From contig BFEA01000497.1 in assembly GCA_003427395.1 (NCBI GenBank), positions 231,480 to 269,637 of the forward strand: 38,158 bases of DNA. Reading direction: 5' to 3'. The position numbers and the translations under genes are program-made. The notes under the pieces were generated by a model. It saw nothing but the letters and a program-made list of their open reading frames with translations. It did not search any database and was not told where the DNA came from. Each line of letters opens with the position of its first letter. The first letter of the stretch is position 1. Shown piece by piece: positions 1 through 10,506 of this stretch. Source of the stretch: Chara braunii. Its lineage: Eukaryota; Streptophyta; Charophyceae; Charales; Characeae.

Positions 1-990
1 ACTAGCGATTTACGCCATAGTGAAGATTGAAGATGAGAGTGGAGAGAAAGTGAGTGAAACTCACTTTTGGACTCACACACACACAAGGGAAAGTTGTGAT
101 TTACACAACACTAGAAAAATGGACAATGCATGAGCACAACATCACAAAAACACTAGAATGAACCAAGATTGCACTAGCGATTTACAACATGGTGAAGATT
201 GAAGGAGAGAGTGGAGAGAAAATGAGTGAAACTCACTTTTGGACTAACACACACACACAAGGGAAGTTGCGATTAACACTAGAGTATCAAAATGGACAAT
301 GCATGAGCACAACATTACAAAAACACTAGAATTAACCAAGATTGAGCTAGCGATTTACACCATAGTGAAGATTGAAGGAGAGAGTGGAGAGAAAGTGAGT
401 GAAACTTACTTTTGGACTCACACACACACAAGGGAAAGTTGCGATTTACACTAGACTATAAAAATGGACTATGCATGAGCACAACATCACAAAAACACTA
501 GAATGAACCAAGATTGAGCTAGCGATTTACACCATAGTGAAGATTGAAGGAGAGAGTCGACAGAAAGTGAGTGCAACTCACTTTTGGACTCACATACACA
601 AGGGAAAGTTGCGATTTACACTACACTAAAAAAATGGACAATGCATGAGCACAAATTCACAAAAACACTAAAATGAACCAAGATTGAACTAGCGATTTAC
701 ACCATAGTGAAGATTGAAATAGAGAGTGGAGAGAAAGTGAGTGAACCTCACTTTTGGACTCACACATACACAAGGGGAAGTTGCTATGTACACTAGACTA
801 TAAAAATGGACAATGCATGAGCACAACATCACAAAAACACTAGAATGAACCAAGATTGAACTTACGACTTATACCATAGTGTAGATTGAAGGAGAAAGTG
901 GAGAGAAAGTGAGTGAAACTCACTTTTGGACTCACGCACACAGAAGGGAAAGTTACGCTTTACTGTAGACTAAAAAAAATGGACAATGGA
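1..990. repeat. 172-bp tandem satellite, about 5.7 copies
   Basis: The anchor CTAGCGATTTA recurs at 2, 174, 347, 519 and 689, with a degenerate form at 861, giving periods of 172, 173, 172, 170 and 172 bp. Each unit holds the same order of landmarks: a CTAGCGATTTA block, GTGGAGAGAAA, CTCACTTTTGGACTCAC with a short AC run, ATGGACAATGCATGAGC, then AACCAAGATTG. Units differ by scattered substitutions and small indels. The array starts at or before the window edge and fades into purine-rich DNA after about 985. The period is close to a nucleosome repeat length, as is usual for plant satellites; a centromeric or heterochromatic role is only a guess. No reading frame is conserved across units. Confidence 0.95.
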
Positions 991-1039
991 GAGTCTATAA
1001 TTAGTGGAAAGTCTTCTACTGGCTATCCAAATCGTTGGG

Positions 1040-1203
1040 AGATATCTATAGAGGAAGAGGAGAAGAGAAGAAGAAGAGGAGGAAGAAGAGGGGAAGGGGA
1101 AGAAGAAGAAAAAAAAAAAAAAAAAAAAAGGAAAAGAAGAGAAAGAAGAGGAGGGAGAAGAAGAAGAGGAAGGAGAAGGAGAAGAAGAAGAAGAAGAAGA
1201 AGA
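1040..1203. repeat. GAA/GGA purine-rich low-complexity tract
   Basis: Almost pure A/G sequence with a long A run around 1110-1128 and GAA/AGA triplet runs at the end. It is translatable in several frames only because it lacks T; the Arg/Glu/Lys-rich and, on the other strand, Leu/Ser-rich products are composition artefacts, not genes. Confidence 0.9.
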
Positions 1204-3219
1204 CTCTCTCCACTCACCTCTCCTTGGTCTAGAAGTTGATGAAGCTTCTCCTTACCTAGCTACGACTTTCTTCTTCTTCAAGCCCTTCCCCTCCTTCCTC
1301 TTTTACTTCCTCCCTAGTTGCCACAAACTCCAACCAGTATGGCTATGAAGTCCTTCCCTCTAGGAGGGCTAATGGGACTCTCTCCTCCTCACACCCTGGG
1401 GGCTATGTCGGATCACCTTCCAAGTGCCATCCTCCCTACCACCAGCCTCTAGAGCTCTTCTCCTAGCTCCTAGTCTCCTCTTAGCTCCCATACAGGCATG
1501 GGTTCCCCTCTCCTCACTCCAAGTGAGTGTGGTGCTCTCATGGGCACATTTGGGCAGCATGGGCACTCCTCTTGCAAATGGGAGGGTGGCGGACTGAACT
1601 CCCAGCCTATGTAGGCTGAAACCAACAGTCCGGCCAACCCCTGGGCCTCCCCATGTGCCCCATGGTGAACCGAGGTACCCCCATGCCCAGTTTTCACCAC
1701 TAGGCCTCTCCGGGGGCACCTGAGCCTCATTTTGGTGAGGTTCATGCAGTCCGAGTGGTTGGTACCAACTCAGAATGCCCCTCGGGGCCTCTTTTCAGCC
1801 TTATGGCATTTGAAAAATGCTGCCCCCTTGAGTCCAAGGCCCAAGGGACAACCTACTTGGGAGAAAAAGACCTACATGTGGCGGCACATTTTCAGCCTTG
1901 GATCAGGCTGAGATCCAAAGCCAGCATTATTTTGATCTACTCCATGGTGGTCCTTGCTTCAAATTTGAGCCCCTAAGTCCAATTTTTCAATTTTTGGTGC
2001 ATCTGGCTCTCCTTTTGGGCCAAATGCACAGTTCCGTTTTTTTCCCTTTTTGTTTCTTTCCATTTTGGGCTGCCACCTCATTCCGGAGCTAGCAGTTTCG
2101 AGCTGGCCCACAAAAAACGGTTGTTTCCCCTCCACCATGAGATCCGATCTCAGATCCATGGCCAAAAAAAAAAACGGTAATTTTTCTTTTGCATTTTCTC
2201 TCATTTTTTTCTTTTTAATTCAGATAATGTGGAGATATGGCCCCAAGGGTCATATCTCAGCAATCCGGATTGCCCTCCCCCATTCTAGAAGGGATGAGGT
2301 CATCATTGGGATCTGCCAGTCCCTACTGCAACAGTCCCAATAGGTCGACACATTCTTCTCCACCCTTTTCTCCCGTTTTGTCTCATTCTCCCCCATTTTT
2401 ACCCCTTTTTCTTTTCTTTTTCTTTTATTTTTGTTGTGACAAGTGTCAAATAGCTGTGCACTCTCTTTCTAGGCCTTGGAACCTCATTCATGGCCAGGTT
2501 CATGGCCGACTGTTGGCCGTTACACCTCGGACCTCAATAATGGCTCCCCCATGTTCCTAGGGGGCTCCAATCTACCTCCGTTTGTCCGATTTTGAGCCCC
2601 CTTGGCTCCGATTTTTCTTTTGACAGCCTTTTTTTGGCACGGGCCCCTTGAAGCTCTATTTTCACATGCCTAGCTAGTCCGAAATATCTCGGACTGCTGG
2701 GCATCCGTCCCAACCCCCGTTTTTTTCTTTTCTTTTTGCCGCTAGTCCTTCCCTTTGGGCACTAGTGGTGTTAATATTTGCCACCGTTGGTCTTGTGCAT
2801 CCACTCGGCGCCGTTGGTCTTGTGGATCCACTTTCCACATTGGCTTGTAGTTTCTCTTGTGACACCTAAAGTCCCCGCCGCTTTCCCATGCTAGTCCCAT
2901 TTTTCGGTCCCGCCGTCGGCGCCGTCGACAAAATCCCAGTTTTTGACAATTTTCGTTGGGGTCTGTTTAGTCCCCGACGTCACTTTGGTTGATGTCCCAT
3001 TTTTATTTGGGACTCCCCTTGTCCCCAACAGTCCCAATATATCTTTCGTGAGTGCCACATGTGTGCCGATTTTTCATGGCCGCGAGATCTCATCTCACGT
3101 AATGATTTTACTTTGCACGTCTTTTTCTACTTCTAATGCAGCTACTTGTACCTCTACTAATTCTACCTCTAGTTCAAACGACTCTGCTTCAAATCTTGTT
3201 GTTTTGGCTACACCTATGC
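1204..3219. other. No gene recognised; pyrimidine-rich spacer upstream of a gypsy relic
   Basis: About 2 kb rich in CCCC and TTTT runs, without a long open frame or recognisable protein. Small structures seen are a 7-bp inverted repeat AGTCCGA...TCGGACT at 2676-2695 and a short direct repeat of GTTGGTCTTGTG near 2785 and 2812. From its position it could contain the 5' LTR and gag of the plus-strand gypsy element that starts downstream, but I see no zinc knuckle, PBS or LTR boundary to prove this. Confidence 0.5.
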
Positions 3220-3743
3220 AAAATTCGGTATGCTTGCACCAGATTCTAAAGATCTACCACCGGAGATCCCATTAGAGATCCGGAGTCTTCTCAACTGATT
3301 CCTTAAGTTTTGGCCGAACCACGTGGAGTTTTAGTGCGTTCGGTCTCACACAAGATCGAGTTGACAGAAGGCAACACTCCTTCAAAGGGTTGTGTCTATC
3401 GAATGGGCTCAGGTGAATCGGAGGAGTTGCGAAGGCAGATTGATGACATGCATGAAAAAGGTTGGATGAAGCCAAGCGAATCCGAATTCGGTGCACCAGT
3501 TTTGTTTGTCCCTTAGAAAGGAGGCAAGCTACTGATGTGTATCGATTACCACAGGCTGAATAAAATAACAAGAAAGAATGCATACCTTTTGCCACGCATT
3601 GATGATCTGCTTGATACTGCAGGTGGATGCAAGGTCTTCAGCAAGATCGATCTCAAGTCTGGTTACCACCAGATTGAAGTTGACCCTGCAAACCAGCATA
3701 AAACTGCATTCAAAACTCGAGATGGGTTGTACGAATTTACCGT
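3220..3743 (+). pseudogene. Ty3/gypsy reverse transcriptase, 5' half (interrupted)
   Basis: The frame reads the standard start of a Ty3/gypsy RT: HKIELTEGNTPSKG, YRM, ELRRQIDDMHEKGW and FGAPVLFV, then CIDYHRLNK, LPRIDDLLD, FSKIDLKSGYHQIEV and KTAFKTRDGLYEFTV. The first catalytic Asp, in FSKID, is present. One in-frame TAG at 3514-3516 replaces the residue after VP, where a Lys is usual, and further stops lie upstream of 3310. Homology stops exactly at 3743, where element X begins; the next expected residues (MPFGLTNAPATF) are found at 13835. This is therefore one RT gene split by a 10-kb insertion. The plus strand and the chromodomain-like 3' end indicate a chromovirus-type element. Confidence 0.93.
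3740..3743. repeat. Left target-site duplication of element X copy 1 (CCGT)
   Basis: CCGT precedes the TGTCG terminus. Its partner is CTGT at 13830-13833; the mismatch is a C-to-T transition within CpG, expected for a methylated old insertion. Confidence 0.8.
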
Positions 3744-3782
3744 TGTCGGCCCTAATACCCTTACAAGGGTATTTGGGCACGA
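3744..3782 (+). other. 5'-terminal hairpin of element X copy 1
   Basis: The arms AATACCCTT and AAGGGTATT enclose a 2-nt AC loop, and the stem continues outward with GCCC/GGGC across single mismatched bases. The same hairpin occurs at the matching end of copy 2 with different outer arms (GCG/CGC), so pairing is kept while sequence changes. Confidence 0.8.
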
Positions 3783-4713
3783 TTTTGCATCCCACAGAAA
3801 ATGCGTTTTTCAGTATTATTCGAGAGAATGACTCGCTTTTTAGTGACCGCGATCAACTCTCAGGGATTGGGAGTGAGACACGTTGTTGGGTTGATTAGAG
3901 AGTGTGTGAGCGTGCACTTTGTGGGCACGCGTTAGCCTGGTCAAATAATTGATCGATATAAACTATGAGACGCTGGTAAGTGGGTGTTAGGCTAGAATCT
4001 TGGACGAGCCGCGACCTCGGGCACGCAGACGAAGTCGCGACCAGCGCAGAGTTGGCCCGGTGAGACGGTGACTAGAGGAGAATGTTGCCCGACTTATTGA
4101 AAACTAGCATTTTGGGGCCGCGCTGTGTGAAGTTACGCAAAGCACTGGGTTGACTAAGCGTCGTCGGCAGTAGAGGCTACCAACGAGGCTGCGTAAGGCG
4201 AACGTGAACTAATGCAAAGGCCGGGTTTCTTTGGCAAAGAGGTAGTAAAGGGGTGGTCTCCTTGACGCATGCGGCAGAAATAAGGACTTTGGCCTCTGGA
4301 CGTGGCATTGTAGGGGTTACTAGCGTGACATACCGAGCAAGATCCGTTCCCTAACAGCATGTGCCCACGTACGGGGCCTTGGGCTTGGAAGGGAAGTCAG
4401 GTAGCAGCCTTAGCGCTGCTGCTACGGGCCCAAGCTGGCCGCGGATACCGTTCATATACAGGTCGGCGCGCAACCAATTCAGGCTTGGGCTTAGCCCTAT
4501 TGGTTACGTCACTAAACTATCAGTCAGCGGATCCCGGGATCGAGACCAGCAGCCAACATTGGAGGAGCGGAGGAGCGCTACAGAGCGAACTGAGGGGTCA
4601 AGGGTCCCGCGGGACTATCCCCCTTAGTTTTGTTGGGGGATCCAACTGGGGGCCCGTTGGGCAGGACCAAGGACCAAGTGTCAACGGTCCTCCTCCTCGT
4701 ATTCCGTTTTCCT

Positions 4714-4760
4714 AAAAAAAATTCTAAGTTTTATTATTATTATTATTATTTTTTTTTTTC
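4714..4760. repeat. A-run, ATT repeat and T-run
   Basis: A short A-rich stretch is followed by (TTA/ATT) repeats and a T run. It is simple sequence inside element X copy 1 with no gene. Confidence 0.8.
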
Positions 4761-4969
4761 CCATTCCTGAACGTGGTCCGGCGGTGGCACCAGATCCGGG
4801 CTTGGATTAACCCAAGAGCCTAGTTCAGTGGGTACGCCCGCGACCTATTGGAATACCGGCCCAAGTTCGGTCCAGGTGATGAAACTTGATTGATGAGTAA
4901 TACCAAATATTTTGAATTGCCTGGGTCCGGCGAGCTTGGAGGGAATGACTCGGGGCCGATACTCGGCCG

Positions 4970-5044
4970 GTCCTTCGGGACATCCGTTAAAATTGGAACG
5001 ATACAGAGAAGAGTAGCATGGCCGCGCACTAGGATGGCTCGGAG
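4970..5044 (+). pseudogene. U6: U6 snRNA-like segment in element X copy 1
   Basis: The sequence follows U6 snRNA from the 5' stem-loop (GTCCTTCGGGACATCCG) through AAAATTGGAACGATACAG to AGAAGAGTAGCATGGCC and AGGATGGC. The ACAGAGA box (pairs with the 5' splice site in the spliceosome) and the AGC triad are intact. The 3' third, which in U6 contains the conserved internal stem-loop end and the oligo-U tail, has diverged after about 5044, and no T-run terminator follows. An AT-rich box (AAATATTTT) lies about 60 nt upstream, not at the -30 position typical of plant U6 TATA boxes. It is therefore a relic here. Both copies share the variant CCGTTAAAATTGG where canonical U6 has CCGATAAAATTGG, which argues for capture before the copies separated. 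Confidence 0.85.
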
Positions 5045-8000
5045 GCTGGTGCGAGCGAAGTCCTTTGGCTTAGGCTCGACTATAAAGTCTCACAGCCCAC
5101 TGATAACGGGGCTGTTCCGGCATGCAGATCTCGACCGAATACAAACTAAGTAAGTAAGCGCAGGCTTAGGAGGAAGGAGGAGAGGAAAGAGTGACGAAAG
5201 AGAAGGAAGTGGCGGGGAAATTGACGAGGAAGGAAGGGAGGTGAGAAAGGAAAGAAGAGGGAGGAACTCATCTTCAGCAGAGTTACAGGCAGTCTATGGA
5301 GGCAATAGCGGACGATGGCGCGGGCAAAAGTACATAAGAGGAAATGAGTGAACCTATCCGGGTTCTAGCTAAAGATTCATTCCAGTTTTGCCCATCCTAT
5401 CGATGGAGGTAGCGTGAGTCTAGCCACGAGGTAGGAGATTTACCTGTTCGGGTGGGTCGTCGTCAAGGTCTTCCTAAACGGGTTGTTCGTCCTCTTCCTC
5501 GCATAGCGGTGGTCTTCAATCGTTCGTTGTCCAGGCCCTCGTTCGTATCAGTACTTTTCGAGCTTCATGGTCGGGTTTCGCCTCAGCCACGCCTCTAAGT
5601 AGACCTGGTCGGGTTGTCGGTCAGGTGCACTCAGGGATAGAGGGTGAGTCGTGAGATGGGGAGCAAGGGGGAGTAGAGCATCATTGAAGGACAAAAAGGG
5701 GGGGGAGTACCTACCGCATAGGAATCTCTCAGTGTTCTGGTAGAAGGGTTACTCTCACTTATTGTTAGTGGGTTGTCATACGCCGGGCTCGTACTCGTAG
5801 GTGCTGCACACCGCCATATCATCGTTAGGGGTAATCACTCTATTGTCTATGATACTCGTAGTGCTTACCAAGAAGGTCGTCTATGCGCCGGCGTGTTTGT
5901 TATGGGGAAGTCGATCGGTCCCGATCTTATTAGTACAATACGCTTAAACTCATCTGGCTGAGTCTGAACCAGATTCATAGAGGATTGAAGAAACAGAGAA
6001 TTCTTGTGATCGTGCCCTACATCGCCAGCAGAGAGTGATCACACGACTCTTCCTCATCCTATTGGCCGTTCTCTTCGTCCACATGGTCGCCTCCCTCGTT
6101 CATGGAGTTCCAGGAGTGGCTCCTGTAGGTGTTCGGGTTGCTGTTGATAGTATTGATTAGAGATCCTATTGATCGCTTTCCTAAGTACTGGTCTCCTCAC
6201 CAATATTTCCCGCAGGCTTCGAACGAGTCTGACTATCGTGATGGCTAGGTACGTACAGGCGTTAAGGACTGCTGCACAGAGAAAGAGAGACTTACTAGGT
6301 GGAGCTGCTGATATTGCGCGGTCTCTGCCCGAGGCCCCCATGTATTTTTTCTCTGTTCTTGCGGAAGATTCCTTCTCAGTTAATACATACATCAAACTGG
6401 CACTCTGACAGGGTGCTCAGTTAATACGTACATCAAACTATTGAAATTATTGGCATGAGTTCGAATCCGGTGGTGGTCATTGTGTCGTCTACAGCCAGTC
6501 GAGTGAGGGTATGAGGTAGGCTGTGTCAGACCGTAAAGTTTACTCGCGCCTTGCCGTAGGACTTGGCCTACAGAGGGAGAGCTCATCTGCATCTCAAGGA
6601 GCCAAATTTTACAGTGGTTTTTAAACAGGGCATCTCGCATCCTAAAGTTTCACGTTCTTCTGGTATGATGAACTATGTGTTGTGCCTATGTGCCATCGAT
6701 CATAGCCCTTATGACTACTTGTGAACTGCCACTTGGTTGACCCTGTTGATAGACATACGCTTGTCTTAGGAGACAAGGTCATGTAAGCCTATGAGCACTG
6801 TGCACTATGAAATACGAACTCGAACAGCTTACTAGACTAGTTGTCTTCTAATTTGGTGGTTTTCTTACCGCTCAGATAGGCGTGGTAACTTTTAAGACTT
6901 CAAGTTAAAAGGTGTAGTATATCCCAACTTCAAAAGAGGGGGGGGGGTCTTATGGATACCTTCTCAGTTGGAGTGATTTGTATAGGTTGGGATTGACAGA
7001 TTGAGAGCACTGTCCTGATTTTAATGGGTGGTGGTGGATGGCCGTTGGAAACTCACCAGGTCCAGACACAGCAAGGATTGGCAGACTGAGAGGGCAGAGG
7101 TCCGCGGCTACGGCCAGCTGACGTTCTCAGTTTAAGGTAGCTGGCTCCCTCAAGATGTTGGGCTTGCTGGGCGTACTGCTGGGTTTCCCCTGCTAGTTTG
7201 TTGTGCACTCCACCTTTGTTGTGCACGATTACTGAGTCTTTGCTAAACGTGTGGTTGTTTCGACATTGGGCGCGGTGTGTATTACAATGTACGGCACCAA
7301 GCTTTATGGCTTGCTGATCTTTGCATTGTGCGATAGCTACTACGCTTGCCGAGTACGCGCGATTGCTAAGTGCGCCACGTTCTTGCTGTGTCTGACGCTG
7401 TAAAATGCTGGGACGTGTTGGGCATTTGGCTGAGCTCGCTGAGTACTATTGTGCATCAACGTTGTATGGTTAGAGGGTTGCTGTGTTTTCAGCGTTGCAT
7501 ACCTTTGTGGTGGTCTGCTACTGCGCACGTTTGCTGCATTTTCACTTAGACTTGTGTCTTTAGCTATGCAAGACGTTGTATACAGTCGACATCAGATTGC
7601 AGCAATGCTGTACACTTTGTCCCAATCCGCTTGCGGGCTACCGTGTTGCACGACATTGAGGTGATTGCGGCAAACTCTCGGCCGTTATACTGCTACCGTT
7701 ACAACTGCGGTATTCGCTGCGCCACTACACTACGTTTCGCCGTATACTGCTGTATCTCCGATAGGCTAAGAAGTTGTATCATAGTTGGGCACGGTCTTTC
7801 TAGGTTGTGAAGAGCAGGCTCGTCGGAGAGAGGGATACGAAAGCTTGGAGGAGTAACCGAGTTTAATGCAATAGGGGCTATCGCGGTGACTTGGAGGGCA
7901 GTCAGGGGAACGGTATTCTACGACTGGTCAGGTCTCGGCTACTTCTGCTACGTTTCATTGGCCATCATTGCGGGGCCCTCAGGAGATTGAAGATAACGAG

Positions 8001-8079
8001 GCCCTCTCACTGTGAGTTGAGTTGTCCCGCCCTTGGATCTCTAGAGTCTAATCCATCTCCTTCTACCCTTCTTAGTCTA
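5045..8079. other. Element X copy 1, non-coding interior (no gene seen)
   Basis: About 3 kb without recognisable protein. A direct repeat CTCAGTTAATACRTACATC occurs near 6378 and 6418, and a Pol III B-box-like GAGTTCGAATCC lies at about 6458. A G run (8 G) is at ~6940. Part of this interval is missing from copy 2, where the matching distance is about 2 kb. Confidence 0.6.
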
Positions 8080-8235
8080 ATTCTAATCTAAGGCTACGAG
8101 AGGAAGGCGGCAGGCGGGATTGCAACCCGTAGGTCCGCATCAAGATCTTGTGGGAGGTCCACCCACCGATTGCGGGAGCTCTAGCGGAACCCACGCGGGG
8201 TTCTGGAGGCAGGGAACTTCAGGTATAATTTCGTC
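8080..8235 (+). other. Conserved block of element X (matches 31850-32000 reversed)
   Basis: GGCAGGCGGGATTGCAACCCGTAGG, CCACCCACCGATTGCGGGAGCTC and GGTTCTGGAGGCAGGGAA-type stretches are found in the same order, reversed, at 32000-31850. The short frames differ between copies, so conservation is at the nucleotide rather than the protein level. Confidence 0.75.
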
Positions 8236-8465
8236 TGACGCGTGTGATCCCTTCCCCTAACTGTTTTTCCTTTGGGTATTTGACTAATACTATGACAGGA
8301 TATTACTTTTTGTTTTGCTATGTATGTCAGGACATGTTTGGTGGAAGGCTAAATGAACAAGTATATATGAGAGTTCAAATAAACCTTGAGCAAATCCAGA
8401 CAAAATGAATTGGGGGAAGATGGGAGAAAGGTATTTTGCATGCGTTTGACCGGGTCAACCCAAGG

Positions 8466-9716
8466 CTGAATCCCTATAAGTTGAGTGGGTTCAGTGCTAT
8501 GTTTTATTTATGTTTGCTGGGCTGACTGTATGATCTTTGATGGTTGGGCCTATCCTAAGTTGGACGGATTGGTCGATGTTTCTTTCCTGGGGTTTCTGCA
8601 CAGGAGGATGGGCACCCTAAGTTGGGAGGACTCAGAATCCTGATGTTTCTTTTTGGGTTGCTGAAAACAGAGTTGGGAATATTCTAAGTTGCGTAGACCC
8701 AGTTCTGTGTGTTTTTCTTTTGAGGGGGACAAAGGCATAAGACTAAGCGTACCCTTAAGTTAGGTCGGCTCTGTCATAAGCCATGAACAAAAAGGTTAAC
8801 CGAAGTATAAAATTTTGATACATATATTATATGAATCTATATCAACTGACAGGCGGGGCACCCTAAGTTGGGAAATCCAGTCAGTAAGTCAGGTAGAGCA
8901 AAAAGAGAAGAGAAGTAGGTGAAGAATATAATGAAAGTAACCCAAGCAGGCTGAGCGTACCCTTAAGTTAGGGTGGTTCAGTCTTATGCTCGTGATAATA
9001 TAAAGGAGCAGAGAGTTAGTATAAATCTTTTTTTTCTTTCCCTTCTAAACAGAAGGCAAGATTGGATGTCTCCCTAAGTTGGGTAGGTCTGATCATCTGC
9101 CTGATAAGAGAGAAACATATAAAGTTTGTGCAAGTATATCAATGGTTGTTGTCTTATATTGTCTTCGTGGAGGCTAAGCGTACCCTTAAGTTAGGGCGGC
9201 TTAGTCATACGTCGTTGGTGATTGTTCAGGCAGATCAGGCGTACCCTTAAGCTAGGGCGGCCTGGTCATATTGTCTTATATACCTAAAACTGTTTAATCT
9301 AGCTAGGTGTACCCTTAAGTTAGGGCGGCGTAGTGATATGCTCTTGTCGTTGATGTTATGTAGGTTGGACATACCCTTAAGTTAGGGCGGTCTGACCATT
9401 CGTCGTCCGTACTTGTTTTAGGCAGGTTAGGCACACCCTTAAGTTGGGGCAGCCTAATCCTATGCCCTACGTAACTTTGTCTACAGCGAACTAGGCATAC
9501 CCTTAAGTTAGGGCAGTCTAGTTTTACACTTCATGTCGTTAGTTAAGCAGAAGTCAGACGTACCCTTAAGTTATGGCAGTCTGATCATATGTTTTATGAC
9601 CAGAGTCGATGTGGTGTTGGGCATACCCTTAAGTTAGGGCAGTCCAGTTGTGCGTACTTTTACTTTTTTACTTAGGCAGGTCGGACATACCCTTAAGTTA
9701 GGGCGTTGTCTGATCC
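8466..9716 (+). repeat. Covarying hairpin array of element X copy 1 (about 17 units)
   Basis: Units centred on a core like ACCCTTAAGTTAGGGC recur; from 9172 on they are spaced 61-68 bp (cores near 9182, 9243, 9311, 9373, 9435, 9499, 9562, 9625, 9689), with looser units from 8466. Outside each core are two arms that pair with each other but differ between units: CTAAGC/GCTTAG, GATCAGGC/GCCTGGTC, GGTTGGAC/GTCTGACC, GGTTAGGC/GCCTAATC, AACTAGGC/GTCTAGTT, GTCAGAC/GTCTGAT, TTGGGC/GTCCAG, GGTCGGAC/GTCTGATC, and CTGAATCC/GGGTTCAG at 8466-8494. The core itself can form CCCT/AGGG. Units near 8545, 8600, 8740 and 9303 pair poorly. There are no open frames. Selection for, or copying of, hairpin structure is implied; function is unknown. 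Confidence 0.93.
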
Positions 9717-10107
9717 TATGCCATAGGCAAAGGGGTCTACTAAGGAAAAAGAACTGAGTGATCTAACGAACTACTTGGTCAAACTGATGTGGGATTGTGA
9801 GAGATGTTTGTTTATGCATGCTTGTGGGCTCTCACTCTAGGGCGTCTTTTTCGATAGGTTAGTTGCTTAGATGCTCGCCAAGTGCTGGAGCCATAGGTAG
9901 ATGAGATGGATGGTAGGAGGAAGAACTTGGGATAAAGATAGGACTGACCCTGCTAGGAGTTAGGATCAGGGCTAGCTCACAATCTCATCTAGAGATTGTG
10001 CAGGCTGTCATTGATTCTGAATTATCAAGTAAGTGTCAGAAGATAGTCCCAAGTATGGGTTGCTTTGTCTTTTTGTCTTTCAACTTTGTATAAATCTTGA
10101 CAGCCTC

Positions 10108-10240
10108 CTGTTCCTACGTGAAGCGCTGCCGAAATTTCTGCAAATTTGAGAGAGTTAGTCATTTTTGGGCTCGTAAAAATTCTGAAAAGGCACTTTTCCT
10201 ACGGGAAGCGCTGTCGAAATTTCGTAGAATTTGAGGAGTT
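10108..10240. repeat. Direct repeat pair within element X copy 1
   Basis: TTCCTACGTGAAGCGCTGCC followed by GAAATTTC occurs at about 10111, and a near copy with CCTACGGGAAGCGCTGTCG at about 10197. Copy 2 carries the same pair reversed at about 30388-30418 and 30637-30680, so the duplication predates the split of the two copies. Confidence 0.8.
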
Positions 10241-10463
10241 AGAATATTGTCAGCTAGAAATTACTTGGCAAATCTACCCAGGATAGAGGAGAGGCTTAGT
10301 GGATTGATACTAGTAAGGGGAGCTGATAATAAGACTAGTAGAGGAGTTGGGTTACGACTTAGGGAGTATTCCCCTTTGTTGGCATGAACAGAGTGGTTCC
10401 CTTTTTGGCCTGTACTGTGATGCAGGTTTTCGTAGCTCGCCTGAAGGCTTGATCTGATCAGCC

Positions 10464-10506
10464 TGATCCTTCAAAAGGATCACTTTTCTGTTATCACTGA
10501 TAACAG
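10464..10506 (+). other. Two adjacent perfect inverted repeats in element X copy 1
   Basis: TGATCCTT-CAA-AAGGATCA (10464-10482) is followed five bases later by CTGTTATCACTGATAACAG (10488-10506), a 9-bp dyad around one base. Copy 2 has both in the same order (30123-30107 and 30101-30085), the first with a shorter stem and different loop. They could be RNA hairpins or a protein-binding dyad. Confidence 0.8.

Noticed and set aside
913-1239. Arg/Glu/Lys-rich frames over the purine tract, both strands
   Set aside because: Created by A/G-only sequence; no homology or codon structure expected of a gene.
4900-4914. TATA box for the U6 segment of copy 1
   Set aside because: It is about 60 nt upstream rather than near -30, and the equivalent AT box in copy 2 is about 90 nt away.
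6440-6480. tRNA gene at the B-box-like GAGTTCGAATCC
   Set aside because: No A box or cloverleaf around it.
8466-9716. CRISPR-like array
   Set aside because: Units are 61-68 bp apart with a conserved loop and variable complementary arms, no identical repeats with unique spacers, no cas genes, and a eukaryotic context.
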